In this document: positions 8,511 through 18,230 of the stretch, piece by piece
Layout of the letters: each line of letters opens with the position of its first letter
Position numbering within the stretch: position 1 is the first letter of the stretch
Source: a bacterium
GTDB lineage: Bacteria; SZUA-79; Acidulodesulfobacterales; Acidulodesulfobacteraceae
Reading direction: 5' to 3'
Assembly (NCBI GenBank): GCA_021798875.1
Contig: JAJZBN010000007.1
Location: 1-64,000 of the forward strand
DNA length: 64,000 nucleotides
Position numbers and translations under genes: made by a program
The notes under the pieces: generated by a model
Told to the model about the DNA's origin: nothing
The model's input: only the letters and a program-made list of their open reading frames with translations
Databases searched by the model: none

Positions 8511-11243
8511 TTAATGTGCTTCCGCCCAGTTTTTTGCGATTCCGATATTTACGGTCAGAGGAACGCCTGAAAGAAGATGTTTATCGGTCATTAGGGGTGT
8601 GATAACTTTTGCGAATTCATTTGCCATCGATTCTTCGACTTCGAATATAAGTTCGTCGTGAACCTGCAAGAGCATTGTTGCGGAGTTTTTTAGAGTTTCG
8701 TCGTTTTGAACGTAATTATAAATATTTACCATGGCGATTTTAATTATGTCGGCGGCGGTTCCTTGAATGGGAGCGTTTATTGCCGCCCTTTCGGAAAACG
8801 ACGACAAATTTTTTATTCCGGAATTTATGTTTTCTATATAGCATTTTCTACCGAAGGCTGTTCTGACGAATCCGTTAGTCTTTGCTTCTTTCACGGTTCT
8901 TTCCATATATTCTTTAATAGCGGGATGGTTTTTAAAATATAAATCTATGTACCGCCTTGCTTCTTCCGATGAAATACCGAGTTCTTTAGATAAACCGAAA
9001 GGGCTCATCCCGTAAATTATTCCGAAATTAATCACTTTCGCTTTTCTTCTCATATCTTTATCGACCGCTTCAGCGGCAATTCCGAAAATTTCTCCGGCGG
9101 TTTTTGCGTGAATGTCTTCACTATTTTTGAAGCTTTCTATTAACGCCGTATCTCCGGAAATTGAGGCCATTACCCTTAAATCTATCTGCGAATAGTCCGC
9201 CGAAAGAAGCGTGAAGCCGTCTTTTGCTATAAAAGAGCGCCTTATTTTAATACCTTCTTCTCCGGAAACGGGAATATTTTGAAGGTTGGGGCTCTGGCTT
9301 GCAAGCCTTCCGGTTGAAGTCGTTATTTGAGAAAAAGACGTGTGAACCCTGCCGTCTTTGTCCGTTTCCCTTAAAAGCACGTCAACGAAAGAAGTCTTAA
9401 GCTTAACTTTATTTCTGTAAGATATTAAACTGTCTAAAAATAAAAGATAGTCTTTTAATGTTTTATCTTCGTTGCCGTTTCCAAGCAGTATTTCAAATTC
9501 CGCTTTTAAAGTCTGAAGTACTTCTATATCGGTGCTGTTTTTTTTGACGCGCTTAAATTTCATCTCGTCGAACATGATTGCGCTTAACTGCTTCGGCGAA
9601 TTTATATTAAATTCTCTGCCTGCGATTTTATGTATTATTCCGGTGAGTTTTTTTGAATCCGAATCTAAAGATGCCGATAAAGACATAAGCATGTCTTTAT
9701 CAACTTTAAATCCTGCTTTTTCCATTTCGAGAAGGACCGACGAAAGGGGCATATCTACTTCGTAGAAAAGATGCTTTAAAGCGCCGTCCGTTTCTATTTT
9801 TGTTTTTAAAATTTTATACAAGTGATAGACGGTAAGAGCATAATTGTTTAACTCTTCCGACGGTGACGGCTTAAGCCCTTCTTGAAATTCCGTTTTTATA
9901 TCTTCGAAAGTATGCTTGTGTTTTATCGGATTCAAAAGATAGGAAGCGATTTTTATATCAAAATAAAGCCCGTTAAATTCAATTCCGTTATTTTCCAGAA
10001 ACAGTTTTGCGGCATTGAGTCCGCATCCTATTTTTAAAACGGAATCGTCTTTCAATAAATCCTTTAAATGTTTATCGTTGAAAATATCTTTGAGTCCGTA
10101 TGATGCCTGTCCCGTTTTTTTAGTATAAATATATATAGGATTTAATTCATCGTCGAATAATTCTTTCTTTTTTTCGGTAAAATCGATATAAATGGAAAGA
10201 GATTCGCCGTCTTCGGAGAAATTTAGAGAAGCGTAAGAATTGGTTTCGGCTTTTATTTTAACGCTATCATTATTGCTTTTATCAACATCATCGGCATAAT
10301 TATCGGCCAGACTTGTCTTATTATCTTCAACTCCTAAATCTTTTATCAGGGAATTAAATTCAAGCTCTTTAAAAACTTTATAAAGTCCTTCTTTGTTTTT
10401 TTCTTTTAAAATAAAATCTTCAAGGGAGTTAAATGCTTTTTTATTTTCTGCGGATATTTCCAAACCAGGTATAAAATACGCCTCATTTAAACTAATATCT
10501 TCATAGAAAGATGCAAGTTCCAAACTTTTATAGGCATCTTCCTTATAATTCACTAAAAGATCTTTGAGTTTCGGCTTGTTTATATTATCTATGTTTTTGT
10601 AAATGCCGTCTAAATTTTTATATTCTTTAATCAGCGCAAATGCGGTTTTCTCACCAATCCCTTTAATTCCGGGTATATTATCTGACGAATCGCCCATAAG
10701 CGCCAAAACATACCTGTATTCTTTCGGCTTTATTCCGTTTTCTTCCTCAAAAATTTTTTTTGTTATAATTTTATTTTTGAGGGCATCAAACATGAAAACT
10801 TTATCGGAGAGCAGTTGCTTAAGGTCTTTATCGCTGCTGACTATGCAGATAGACGCACCGATGCCTTCAAAATTCTTTACGGTTTTGGCAATTAAGTCGT
10901 CCGCTTCGTAACCGTTAAGTTTAAACGTTTCAAACCCGAGCAGATAAGAAATATCGGTTAAATAATCTACCTGCGAAACTAAATCTTCGGGCATTCCTTT
11001 TCTGTTGGCCTTATATTTCTCGTACGACTGCTTCCTTAAGCTCTCTTTGGAATCGAACAGACATGCGCCGTATTTTATATCCGCCTCCTTGATTAATTTC
11101 ATGAGCATTCTGGTATATCCCAAGGCGGCGCCGGTAGGTTTTCCTTTTGAATTTGTAAGCGGAGGAAGGGCATAAAACGCCCTGTAAAAATAGGAACTGG
11201 AATCTATCAAAAAAAGATCGGCTTTAATGGAGTCTTTTTCCAT
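8511..11243 (-). CDS. polA: DNA polymerase I
   Basis: A 910-residue family A polymerase for primer removal, gap filling and repair. The N-terminal 5' nuclease domain (to about residue 300) begins LFLIDSSSYFYRAFYALPPL. The C-terminal polymerase has motif A (LLSADYSQIDLRVMA), motif B (RRKAKVINFGIIYGMSPFG) and motif C (LLQVHDELIFEV). The middle 3'-5' exonuclease-like domain seems to have lost its metal ligands: the DTE-type motif reads YIDFTE, the NLKYD position reads GLNAAK, and the final YxxxD reads YALTV. It is therefore probably proofreading-deficient, as in Taq polymerase. It follows the RDD gene by 4 bp at the end of the haem-gene run. Confidence 0.95.
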   Translation of the reverse strand: MEKDSIKADLFLIDSSSYFYRAFYALPPLTNSKGKPTGAALGYTRMLMKLIKEADIKYGACLFDSKESLRKQSYEKYKANRKGMPEDLVSQVDYLTDISYLLGFETFKLNGYEADDLIAKTVKNFEGIGASICIVSSDKDLKQLLSDKVFMFDALKNKIITKKIFEEENGIKPKEYRYVLALMGDSSDNIPGIKGIGEKTAFALIKEYKNLDGIYKNIDNINKPKLKDLLVNYKEDAYKSLELASFYEDISLNEAYFIPGLEISAENKKAFNSLEDFILKEKNKEGLYKVFKELEFNSLIKDLGVEDNKTSLADNYADDVDKSNNDSVKIKAETNSYASLNFSEDGESLSIYIDFTEKKKELFDDELNPIYIYTKKTGQASYGLKDIFNDKHLKDLLKDDSVLKIGCGLNAAKLFLENNGIEFNGLYFDIKIASYLLNPIKHKHTFEDIKTEFQEGLKPSPSEELNNYALTVYHLYKILKTKIETDGALKHLFYEVDMPLSSVLLEMEKAGFKVDKDMLMSLSASLDSDSKKLTGIIHKIAGREFNINSPKQLSAIMFDEMKFKRVKKNSTDIEVLQTLKAEFEILLGNGNEDKTLKDYLLFLDSLISYRNKVKLKTSFVDVLLRETDKDGRVHTSFSQITTSTGRLASQSPNLQNIPVSGEEGIKIRRSFIAKDGFTLLSADYSQIDLRVMASISGDTALIESFKNSEDIHAKTAGEIFGIAAEAVDKDMRRKAKVINFGIIYGMSPFGLSKELGISSEEARRYIDLYFKNHPAIKEYMERTVKEAKTNGFVRTAFGRKCYIENINSGIKNLSSFSERAAINAPIQGTAADIIKIAMVNIYNYVQNDETLKNSATMLLQVHDELIFEVEESMANEFAKVITPLMTDKHLLSGVPLTVNIGIAKNWAEAH

Positions 11244-11247
11244 TTTT

Positions 11248-11667
11248 TTATTTACTTCTCGGAACGTCTATTACGTGGGTAAAGGCAAATCTATCGCCGA
11301 GCCTGTCGCCTTCCGGACTTTTTATAATAAAATAGATTTCTGCCGCATATATAATAGCTCCTATCACGACTAGAAGAAAATAGCCCAACAAAGGGATGAA
11401 AGAAAAAAGCAGGGGAACGGCAATAAAAGAATTTCTTATAATGGATTCTTTAAATTCCGGCTGTTTATTGTCTATGCCTGTCGTAACTTTTAATCCTATC
11501 AGTCTTTTGCCCAGACTCGCCCCGTCGAAAAAACCGTCTGCAATCAGAAGATAAAGAACTCCCGCAAGATAGCCGTAAGGGTAAAACATCTCGCTTAAAA
11601 ATCCGAATATAAGCAAATCTATAGCCTTTGCGATAAATCTGTGAAGGACGTTTGCTTTTTTATTCAT
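11248..11667 (-). CDS. RDD-family membrane protein
   Basis: A 139-residue protein with three or four hydrophobic segments and the RDD family pattern: RFIAKAIDLLIFG at the start, GASLGKRLIGLKV in the middle and GDRLGDRFAFTHV at the end. RDD proteins are small inner-membrane proteins; some take part in ion exchange, but the function here is unknown. It lies between ahbD (23 bp) and polA (4 bp) and is probably cotranscribed with both. Confidence 0.8.
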   Translation of the reverse strand: MNKKANVLHRFIAKAIDLLIFGFLSEMFYPYGYLAGVLYLLIADGFFDGASLGKRLIGLKVTTGIDNKQPEFKESIIRNSFIAVPLLFSFIPLLGYFLLVVIGAIIYAAEIYFIIKSPEGDRLGDRFAFTHVIDVPRSK

Positions 11668-11690
11668 AAATCAAAAATTTATTATAGTAA

Positions 11691-12839
11691 TTATTTATCG
11701 CCGGTTAAAGCGGTTCTTACTCTTATCGGTTCGTAAATACAGTAAGGCTCTTCTTCCATATAATCGCCCTTTTCGTAATACGCTCTTGCTCTGCAGCCTT
11801 CGCAAACTTTTTTATATTCGCAGATACCGCATTTGCCCTTTAAAAGCCCCGTATCCCTTAAATTTAAAAACACCTCGGAGCCGCTCCATATCTCTTCGGC
11901 AGACTGCTTTGTAACGTCTCCCGCCTGAACGGGAAGATATCCGCAAGGCTGAACAATTCCCTTTCTCGATATAAACATCACTCCGCTTCCCGCAAGGCAT
12001 CCTTTGGTAACTGCATTCATTCCGTGCGTTTCCGGAGTTATAGTTATGCCTGCGTCTTTTGCCTTTTTATGCATAATTCTGAAAAAATGAGGCGCGCAGG
12101 TTGCTTTTAATTCTATTTTACCCCTTAGTTCCATAGTCTTGTCGTAAAACCATGAAAGTATATCTTCGTATTTCTGCTTATCGAGCATCTGGGAATCGGC
12201 TATCTGAACTCCGCATCCGACCGGCACAAGCATAAATATATGCAGGGCTTTTAAATTGTTTTTAACGGCTAATTCGAGTATATCCGGCACTTCGTCTTCG
12301 TTATGCTTTGCTATAGTAGTGTTTACCTGAACTTCTATACCTTCTTTCTGCAAATTTTTAATGCCGTTAAAAGCGCTGTCGAAAGAACCCGGTATCATCC
12401 TGAAAGAATCGTGGGTTTTTGCGTTTGAACCGTCAAGGCTTATCGAAACTCTTTTAATGCCGCTTTCTTTAATCCGCTTTGCAGCTTTTTCGTCAACTAA
12501 AGTTCCGTTGGTAGCAAGCGCAACTCTTAAGCCTTTTTTCGTAGCATATTCTGCTATATCGAAAATATCTTCCCTGTAAAGCGGTTCGCCTCCGGTTAAA
12601 ATAAGTATCGGACTGCTGAATTTGCATAAATCGTCTATTACGCCGAAACACTTTTCGGTAGAAAGTTCGTCTTCCTGTCTTTCCATCTGCGCTTCAGCCC
12701 TGCAATGAACGCATTTTAGGTTGCATCGTGCGGTAAGCTCCCAGAAAACCAATCTCAGTTCGTTTTTTTTGGGCATTACTCCGCCGTGCATCATGCCTGC
12801 CGGATGTCCGTGCGGATGAGACATATGGTTATTTTGCAT
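11691..12839 (-). CDS. ahbD: AhbD-type haem synthase, radical SAM
   Basis: A 382-residue radical-SAM enzyme, most likely the last step of the sirohaem-dependent haem pathway, oxidative decarboxylation of two propionates of Fe-coproporphyrin III to vinyls. The His-rich N-terminus (MSHPHGHPAGMMHGG) is typical of AhbD. The SAM cluster motif is C39-x3-C43-x2-C46. C-terminal cysteines (KGCLAGSG, PCGYLP, CGICEYKKVCEGC) would hold an auxiliary cluster. A GAGGAGA ribosome site precedes the ATG, and the start overlaps the end of ahbC by 11 bp, so the two are translationally coupled. NirJ-like or peptide-maturing SPASM enzymes are alternatives, made unlikely by the neighbours. Confidence 0.85.
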   Translation of the reverse strand: MQNNHMSHPHGHPAGMMHGGVMPKKNELRLVFWELTARCNLKCVHCRAEAQMERQEDELSTEKCFGVIDDLCKFSSPILILTGGEPLYREDIFDIAEYATKKGLRVALATNGTLVDEKAAKRIKESGIKRVSISLDGSNAKTHDSFRMIPGSFDSAFNGIKNLQKEGIEVQVNTTIAKHNEDEVPDILELAVKNNLKALHIFMLVPVGCGVQIADSQMLDKQKYEDILSWFYDKTMELRGKIELKATCAPHFFRIMHKKAKDAGITITPETHGMNAVTKGCLAGSGVMFISRKGIVQPCGYLPVQAGDVTKQSAEEIWSGSEVFLNLRDTGLLKGKCGICEYKKVCEGCRARAYYEKGDYMEEEPYCIYEPIRVRTALTGDK

Positions 12840-14019
12840 CGTATATCTCCTCTTCGGTTAAATAACAGGCCGGATCCGGCGCCCATAAGTCGTCTTCTTT
12901 CGCCTCGGACCTAACCCTGAAATTTCCGTTGCAAATATCAAGCCATTTGCAGGTTTTGCATTTTCCTTTTACGTATTCTTTTTTGTTTTTAAGCTGTTTC
13001 ATTAAAGGATTTGAGGTATCCGTCCATATTTCGCTGAAATTTCTTTCCTTAACGTTTCCGAAAGAATAGTGTCTCCAAAACTGGTCGGCATAAACTTCTC
13101 CGTCCCAGCTTACGCATCCTATGCCAACTCCCGAACTGTTTCCGCCGTTCATTTTAAGGAGGCTCATAACATTAGCGGCTTCTTCGGTTTTGCCTTCTTT
13201 TAAAAGTTTTAAATAAATATAAGGGCCGTCGGCATGGTTATCCACCGTAAGGACTTCTTTCTGATTGTCTCTGGCATAAATCTCTTTAGTCAGTTCAAGT
13301 ATCGTATCTACAGTCTGCCTCGTCTCTTCATGCGTTAAGTCCTCTTCCATTAGCTTTGTTCCTCTTCCGGCATAAACAAGATGATAAAAACAGATTCTTG
13401 GAATATTTTCTTCTTCCATGAGTTTGAAAATTCCGGGTATTTCCTCTGCGTTTCTTTTGTTTATCGTAAACCTTAGTCCCACCTTAATTCCTGCTTCTTT
13501 AGCATAATTTATACCTTCTATCGCTTCCCTGAAAGCGCCTTTTTTGCCCCTAAACTTGTCGTGAACAGGTTCTAAACCGTCCAAACTTACGCCAACGTAA
13601 GATAATCCGACTTTTTTTAATTCTTTTGCCAGTTCTCTCGTAATAAGCGTTCCGTTTGTAGAAATAACCGCTCTCATGCCTTTTGATTTTGCGTAAAAAC
13701 ACAGATCTAGAAAATGCGGATGCATTAAAGGTTCGCCTCCGGAAAAAAGCATAACCGGAGAACCGAAAGCCGATACGTCGTCTATAAAAGCTTTTCCCTG
13801 CTCTAGCGTAAGCTCGTTGTTGTATTGCAGGTTTTTAGACTGCGAGTAGCAGTGTACGCAGTTTAAATTACAGGTTCTCGTCATATTCCATACTATAACT
13901 GGTTTTTTATCTTCCGAAAACTGCAAAAGATGCGACGGCAGTTTGCTCGACATGCGCCCGTATCTGAGTGCGTCCGAAGCGTGAACTCCTCCGCAGTAAA
14001 GTTTTGAAATTCCTATCAT
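12829..14019 (-). CDS. ahbC: AhbC-type 12,18-didecarboxysirohaem deacetylase, radical SAM
   Basis: A 396-residue radical-SAM enzyme. The N-terminus (ISKLYCGGVHASDALRYGR) and VIVWNMTRTCNLNCVHC are characteristic of AhbC/NirJ proteins. The SAM cluster ligands are C50, C54 and C57, and a C-terminal set (GCVSWDG, CKTCKWLDIC) fits an auxiliary cluster. AhbC removes two acetate side chains of didecarboxysirohaem to give Fe-coproporphyrin III, the AhbD substrate. It sits between cobA-hemD (111 bp upstream) and ahbD. NirJ of haem d1 synthesis is closely related, but no other nir gene is here. Sirohaem decarboxylase genes ahbA/ahbB are not in the window. Confidence 0.85.
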   Translation of the reverse strand: MIGISKLYCGGVHASDALRYGRMSSKLPSHLLQFSEDKKPVIVWNMTRTCNLNCVHCYSQSKNLQYNNELTLEQGKAFIDDVSAFGSPVMLFSGGEPLMHPHFLDLCFYAKSKGMRAVISTNGTLITRELAKELKKVGLSYVGVSLDGLEPVHDKFRGKKGAFREAIEGINYAKEAGIKVGLRFTINKRNAEEIPGIFKLMEEENIPRICFYHLVYAGRGTKLMEEDLTHEETRQTVDTILELTKEIYARDNQKEVLTVDNHADGPYIYLKLLKEGKTEEAANVMSLLKMNGGNSSGVGIGCVSWDGEVYADQFWRHYSFGNVKERNFSEIWTDTSNPLMKQLKNKKEYVKGKCKTCKWLDICNGNFRVRSEAKEDDLWAPDPACYLTEEEIYDAK

Positions 14020-14061
14020 TTATATCTTCTCCTTTAGTTTTTATTTTGAAATTATTTACTT

Positions 14062-14085
14062 GAGATTGATTCGCTCGCAATGACA
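14062..14085. repeat. REP-like fragment in the cobA-ahbC gap
   Basis: The complement of this stretch reads TCATTGCGAGCGAATCAATC..., close to a repeat core (CATTGCGAGCGAAGCAATCTC) that is dispersed in many bacterial genomes. It lies in the 111-bp gap between cobA-hemD and ahbC, inside the likely operon. Only one copy is seen in the window. Confidence 0.45.
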
Positions 14086-14130
14086 ATATGGAGTCATCGT
14101 GGGCAAATTTTTGACTGCTTTTTCAAATAT

Positions 14131-15741
14131 TTAATTCCGCTTTACTTTATAATAATCGACTATTCCGTCTATAAGTGAATCTATATTAACGTCTTTAGAT
14201 ATTATATCAGATTTTATACCAAATCCCAATGCATATTCGGCTGTTTTGTTTCCGATGCTTGCAAATTTAACGCCGGAAGAAACTACTTTTTGCAAAAGAT
14301 TTTCGTCGATATTTTTTAAAGCGTTTACAAAATTTTCTACGGTGGAATAGCTTGTAAAAGTAACCAGAATATTTTTCAAATCTAAATTTTCCGGCAGACC
14401 TATATTTTTGCCGGTCTTTTTTAGGGAAACGAAAACTTCTCTTATGGCCTCTTTAGACTCTTCCGGCACTACGGTTTCGTAAACGGGCAGATTTTCGACG
14501 AGGGCTCCCTTGGCAGCAAGAAATTCCGGAAGAGCTTTATTAATTTTTAAAGCCTGCGGAAAAAGAATCTTTTTAGCTTTAATATCGATGTCTTTTAAAG
14601 CATCGATTATTCCGTCCTGAGAAGGTTCTGCAGGAACGATATCTGGAATTATCCCATATTTTAAAAGTTCCTCTGATGAAACTTTGCCTACCGAAATAAT
14701 TTTTTTATCCGATAGCACTCTTACGTCCATTCCTTTTGAGAAAAAACGGCCGAAAAATCCGGCAACGGCGTTTGCGCTGGTAAAAATCAGATAATCGTAA
14801 CTTTTAATATCGTTTATGGCTTTGCCTATTTTTGCTTCGTTTATATTTTTGCTTTCTTTTATTATTTTTATAAGCGGGAGATTTATGACGAATGCGCCGA
14901 GTTTTTTAAGTTTACCCGAAAGCGTTCCCGACTGCCCCTCGCCTCTAGTGACTATAACGCTTAGACCGCTTAACTGCCTCGTCTCGAACCAGTTCAGCGT
15001 ATTTCTTAATTTTACTACGTTGCCCACGATTAATATCATCGGGCTTTTTAATCCTTTTTTTTCTACCTCTTCGGCTATAGTGCTTAAAGTGCCGACGGCG
15101 GCTTTCTGGTTTAAGGTAGTTCCTTCCTGAATAACCGCGCAGGGAGTATCTTTATCTTTTCCTGCTTTTATTAAATTTTTAGTATTGGAGTCTAAATTTT
15201 TATAACCCATTAATATGACTATAGTATCGGCTCCCGCCAATCCTTTCCAGTTTATCGTGCTTTTTTCCTTATGCTCCCCCTCGTGTCCCGTAACGATGGC
15301 TACCGTAGAAGCGTAATCCCTGTGGGTCAGCGGTATTCCCGCATAAGCCGGAACGGCAAAGGAAGAAGAAATGCCCGGTATTACCTCAAATTCGATATTG
15401 TCTTTAAACAGCCTTTCGGCTTCTTCGCCTCCTCTTCCGAAAAGATAGGGGTCGCCGCCTTTAAGCCTTAAAACGATGCTGTTGTTTTTAGCTTTTTCAG
15501 CAAGAAGTTCGTTAATGGAATATTGAGGAAGAGTGTGGTTCGAAGATCTTTTCCCTGCATAAATTATTTCGCATCCTTCTTTTGCGTAAGCTAAAATTTC
15601 CTCGGAAATAAGGCTGTCATATACTATTACGTCGGCTTCGCCGAGAATTCTTTTGGTTTTAAGCGTAAGCAGTTCGGGATCTCCGGGCCCGGCTCCCGCA
15701 AGATAAACTTTGCCCGTTTTTTTAACTTTTTCAGTCTTCAT
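14131..15741 (-). CDS. cobA-hemD: Uroporphyrinogen-III C-methyltransferase / uroporphyrinogen-III synthase fusion
   Basis: A 536-residue bifunctional enzyme. Residues about 10-255 are a SUMT domain (VYLAGAGPGDPELLTLK, LRLKGGDPYLFGRGGEE, IPGISS, GIPLTHRDY) that methylates uroporphyrinogen III to precorrin-2 with SAM. Residues about 265-530 are a HemD domain that cyclises hydroxymethylbilane to uroporphyrinogen III. Such fusions are common in Firmicutes and sulfate reducers. It follows hemC by 59 bp and precedes ahbC. Together with the Met8-like protein it accounts for flow from hydroxymethylbilane to sirohydrochlorin or sirohaem. Confidence 0.92.
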   Translation of the reverse strand: MKTEKVKKTGKVYLAGAGPGDPELLTLKTKRILGEADVIVYDSLISEEILAYAKEGCEIIYAGKRSSNHTLPQYSINELLAEKAKNNSIVLRLKGGDPYLFGRGGEEAERLFKDNIEFEVIPGISSSFAVPAYAGIPLTHRDYASTVAIVTGHEGEHKEKSTINWKGLAGADTIVILMGYKNLDSNTKNLIKAGKDKDTPCAVIQEGTTLNQKAAVGTLSTIAEEVEKKGLKSPMILIVGNVVKLRNTLNWFETRQLSGLSVIVTRGEGQSGTLSGKLKKLGAFVINLPLIKIIKESKNINEAKIGKAINDIKSYDYLIFTSANAVAGFFGRFFSKGMDVRVLSDKKIISVGKVSSEELLKYGIIPDIVPAEPSQDGIIDALKDIDIKAKKILFPQALKINKALPEFLAAKGALVENLPVYETVVPEESKEAIREVFVSLKKTGKNIGLPENLDLKNILVTFTSYSTVENFVNALKNIDENLLQKVVSSGVKFASIGNKTAEYALGFGIKSDIISKDVNIDSLIDGIVDYYKVKRN

Positions 15742-15800
15742 ATGTTCTTATAATCCCTTTTATAATTTAGTTATTTTATTATTAATATTTTTGTTTTGTT

Positions 15801-16757
15801 TCACAAATTATTTTTCCCGAGTATTCCAATAGCGCCTTTTTCGATAAGCATTAAGGCTAAGCCGCTGCCGATGTTTTCATAATCTTCTTTATTGCCTTTA
15901 AATTCGTCTTCCAAATATTCCCCTACAGTATTCGAAACAAAACCTTTTATGTAAATTTCACCGTCTTTAATGTAAGCATATGCGCCTACCGGCGAAGCGC
16001 ACCCGCAGTCCAATGCCCTAATGCACGCCCTTTCCGCAAAAACAGCTTTAAAAGTATCTTCGTCGTTTAAAGGCTTCATAACTTCTTTAATATCGTCTCT
16101 GTCTGTTCTATATTCTACTGCTATTACTCCCTGTCCGCACTGGGGTATATATATAGAAGGGTCTAAATATGCGTCTATATAAGACTGAAGATTAAGTCTG
16201 GCTAATCCCGAAGACGATAAAACTATCGCATCGAAAAAACCTTTTTTAACTTTTTCGAGCCTAGTATCTATATTGCCTCTCAAAGGTTCAAATATAAGCC
16301 CTTCGTAATACCTGTCCAAAAGAGAGCGTCTTCTTAAACTTGAAGTGCCGACGATCGCGCCTCTTTTTAAAAATCCGGTTAAATCTTGGATATAACCCGT
16401 TAAAGGCGATTGCGGTTTTTCCTTAAGTATTATGCAGTCGCTTGGATCGTCTCTTTTAAGGGTTACGCCTATTTCCAAGCCTTCCGGAATTACTTGAGGC
16501 ACGTCTTTTAAACTGTGGACGGCAATGTCTATATCTCCGCTAAAAAGCGCTTCTTCTATTTCTTTGACGAACAAACCTTTTCCGCCGAAACTGCTAAGCG
16601 AAGCATTTAAAATTTTATCTCCGGTCGTTTTTACCGTTATTATTTCAACTCTTATATTTTCATTTAAACTTTCGTAATGCGATTCCAGCCTGCTTTTAAC
16701 GAGATTTGCCTGATATAAAGCCAGTCTGCTTCCTCTTGTTCCTAATTTGATTTTCAA
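15801..16757 (-). CDS. hemC: Porphobilinogen deaminase (hydroxymethylbilane synthase)
   Basis: A 318-residue cytosolic enzyme that joins four porphobilinogens into hydroxymethylbilane. Family marks are LGTRGSRLALYQANLVK at the start, HSLKDVP, GTSSLRRRS and the cofactor-attachment cysteine in DCGCASPVGAYA (near residue 251). Length is normal. The start appears to be TTG, preceded by AAAGGCG. It lies 28 bp after hemA and 59 bp before cobA-hemD in the same operon-like run. Confidence 0.94.
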   Translation of the reverse strand: MKIKLGTRGSRLALYQANLVKSRLESHYESLNENIRVEIITVKTTGDKILNASLSSFGGKGLFVKEIEEALFSGDIDIAVHSLKDVPQVIPEGLEIGVTLKRDDPSDCIILKEKPQSPLTGYIQDLTGFLKRGAIVGTSSLRRRSLLDRYYEGLIFEPLRGNIDTRLEKVKKGFFDAIVLSSSGLARLNLQSYIDAYLDPSIYIPQCGQGVIAVEYRTDRDDIKEVMKPLNDEDTFKAVFAERACIRALDCGCASPVGAYAYIKDGEIYIKGFVSNTVGEYLEDEFKGNKEDYENIGSGLALMLIEKGAIGILGKNNL

Positions 16758-16785
16758 AATTCGCCTTTTTAAATTTTAGATTATT

Positions 16786-18192
16786 TTATTTTACAAGTTT
16801 TATTTTATTTTCGTTATATTCAGATAGTGACTCTTCTGCAGTTTTCGCATTTTCAGGTGTCGTTTCCGAAATGCGCTTTTTAAAAACTTCGGGGCAATCT
16901 TCCGCATCAAGATTAAAAAGAGCCTTGACTGTTTTAATAGAATTTATTCCGTCGGGATTTAAAGACGATTTTTTAATTAGCATGGTCGGTTCATGAAGCA
17001 GTTTGTTGGTTAAAGAATTAACCGCTATATCTTTTTCTTTTTCGTCGGTTATATATCTTGACAGTTCGGATTCGAGCAGATTTTTAATTTTATTTCTTAA
17101 AGATATTATAACCGGAACGGCATTCAAAGATTCTTTCCAGTTCATAAACTCGCCTACCGACGCATTTATCAAATCTAAAGCCGCATCCGCTTCACGCTTC
17201 CTGACTTCTATATTGTTTTCAATCATTTTTCCGATATCATCGATGTCGAATAAATAAACGTTTGGTATTTTATTTATTTCCGGATCTATATTCCGCGGCA
17301 TAGAAATATCTATTAAAAACAACGGTTTCTGTTTGCGCATTTTTATAACCGGCAAGATATCCTCATACTTTAATATATAATCTTCAGAACCGGTCGAACA
17401 CAAAACTATATCGGAATTGGGCAAATTTTTATAATATTCCGAAAAATCTATTACGTGTAAATATGTTTTTTCCTTGTCTTCAAAAGATTCTTCGACGAAA
17501 TTGCGTGCTTTTTCGGCGGTTCTGTTTGCTATATTGATATTTTTTACGCCGTATTTTATAAAGTGTTTTACTGTAAGTTTGCCCATTTCTCCGGCACCGA
17601 GAAGAAGCACTTTTTTATCTTCCAAACCGTTAAAAATTTTGCGGGACAGTTCCACGGCGGCATAGCTGACCGAAACCGGAGAAGCCGCTATTTTAGTTTC
17701 CGTTCTGACCGTTTTTGCGCAGTTAAAAGCTTTATGGAAAAGTTTATTTAAAAACTGTCCGCTTGTATTAAACCTGCATGCCTCGTTATAAGCTCCTTTT
17801 AGCTGTCCCAGTATCTGCGGCTCTCCGATTATCATGGAATCTAAACTAGATGCTACCGTAAAAAGATGCCTTACGGCATCTTCGTTAAGATACATATATA
17901 AAATTTTTTCCTTTTCCAAATCGTCGAAAAAATACTTAGCGATGTAATTTTTAATTGCGTGCCCGCCTTTTCCCTGAGTCCAGTAAGAAAGATTCATAAT
18001 AAATTCTGATCTGTTGCATGTCGTAAGAACGGCTATTTCTTTTATAAGCTGTCTGCCGGATTCATCTTTAAGTTCAAGCAGTTTGGTTGTAAACTCCAGT
18101 CTCAATTCCGGCGTAAGAAGTTTTTTTGAAACCGTTTCTCTTTCGTTTATATTTGAGGTTTTATGATTTAACCCAATAATTAAAATATCCAT
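16786..18192 (-). CDS. hemA: Glutamyl-tRNA reductase
   Basis: A 468-residue enzyme that reduces glutamyl-tRNA to glutamate-1-semialdehyde with NADPH, the first step of C5-route tetrapyrrole synthesis. Seen are the N-terminal GLNHKTSNINERE, catalytic Cys59 in TTCNRSEF, GEPQILGQLK, the NADPH fold LLLGAGEMGKLTVKHF and a helical C-terminal dimer domain. It is followed by hemC and preceded by the CcsA/HemX-like membrane gene, a common order. The hemB and hemL genes needed for the pathway are not in the window. Confidence 0.94.
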   Translation of the reverse strand: MDILIIGLNHKTSNINERETVSKKLLTPELRLEFTTKLLELKDESGRQLIKEIAVLTTCNRSEFIMNLSYWTQGKGGHAIKNYIAKYFFDDLEKEKILYMYLNEDAVRHLFTVASSLDSMIIGEPQILGQLKGAYNEACRFNTSGQFLNKLFHKAFNCAKTVRTETKIAASPVSVSYAAVELSRKIFNGLEDKKVLLLGAGEMGKLTVKHFIKYGVKNINIANRTAEKARNFVEESFEDKEKTYLHVIDFSEYYKNLPNSDIVLCSTGSEDYILKYEDILPVIKMRKQKPLFLIDISMPRNIDPEINKIPNVYLFDIDDIGKMIENNIEVRKREADAALDLINASVGEFMNWKESLNAVPVIISLRNKIKNLLESELSRYITDEKEKDIAVNSLTNKLLHEPTMLIKKSSLNPDGINSIKTVKALFNLDAEDCPEVFKKRISETTPENAKTAEESLSEYNENKIKLVK

Positions 18193-18230
18193 AAAATTTA
18201 TTATACTATAATATTTCGTAAATTTATTAA

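Noticed and set aside
12829-14019. NirJ of haem d1 synthesis
   Set aside because: Similar sequence, but neighbours (AhbD-type gene, hemA, hemC, cobA-hemD) fit haem from sirohaem and no nir genes are near.
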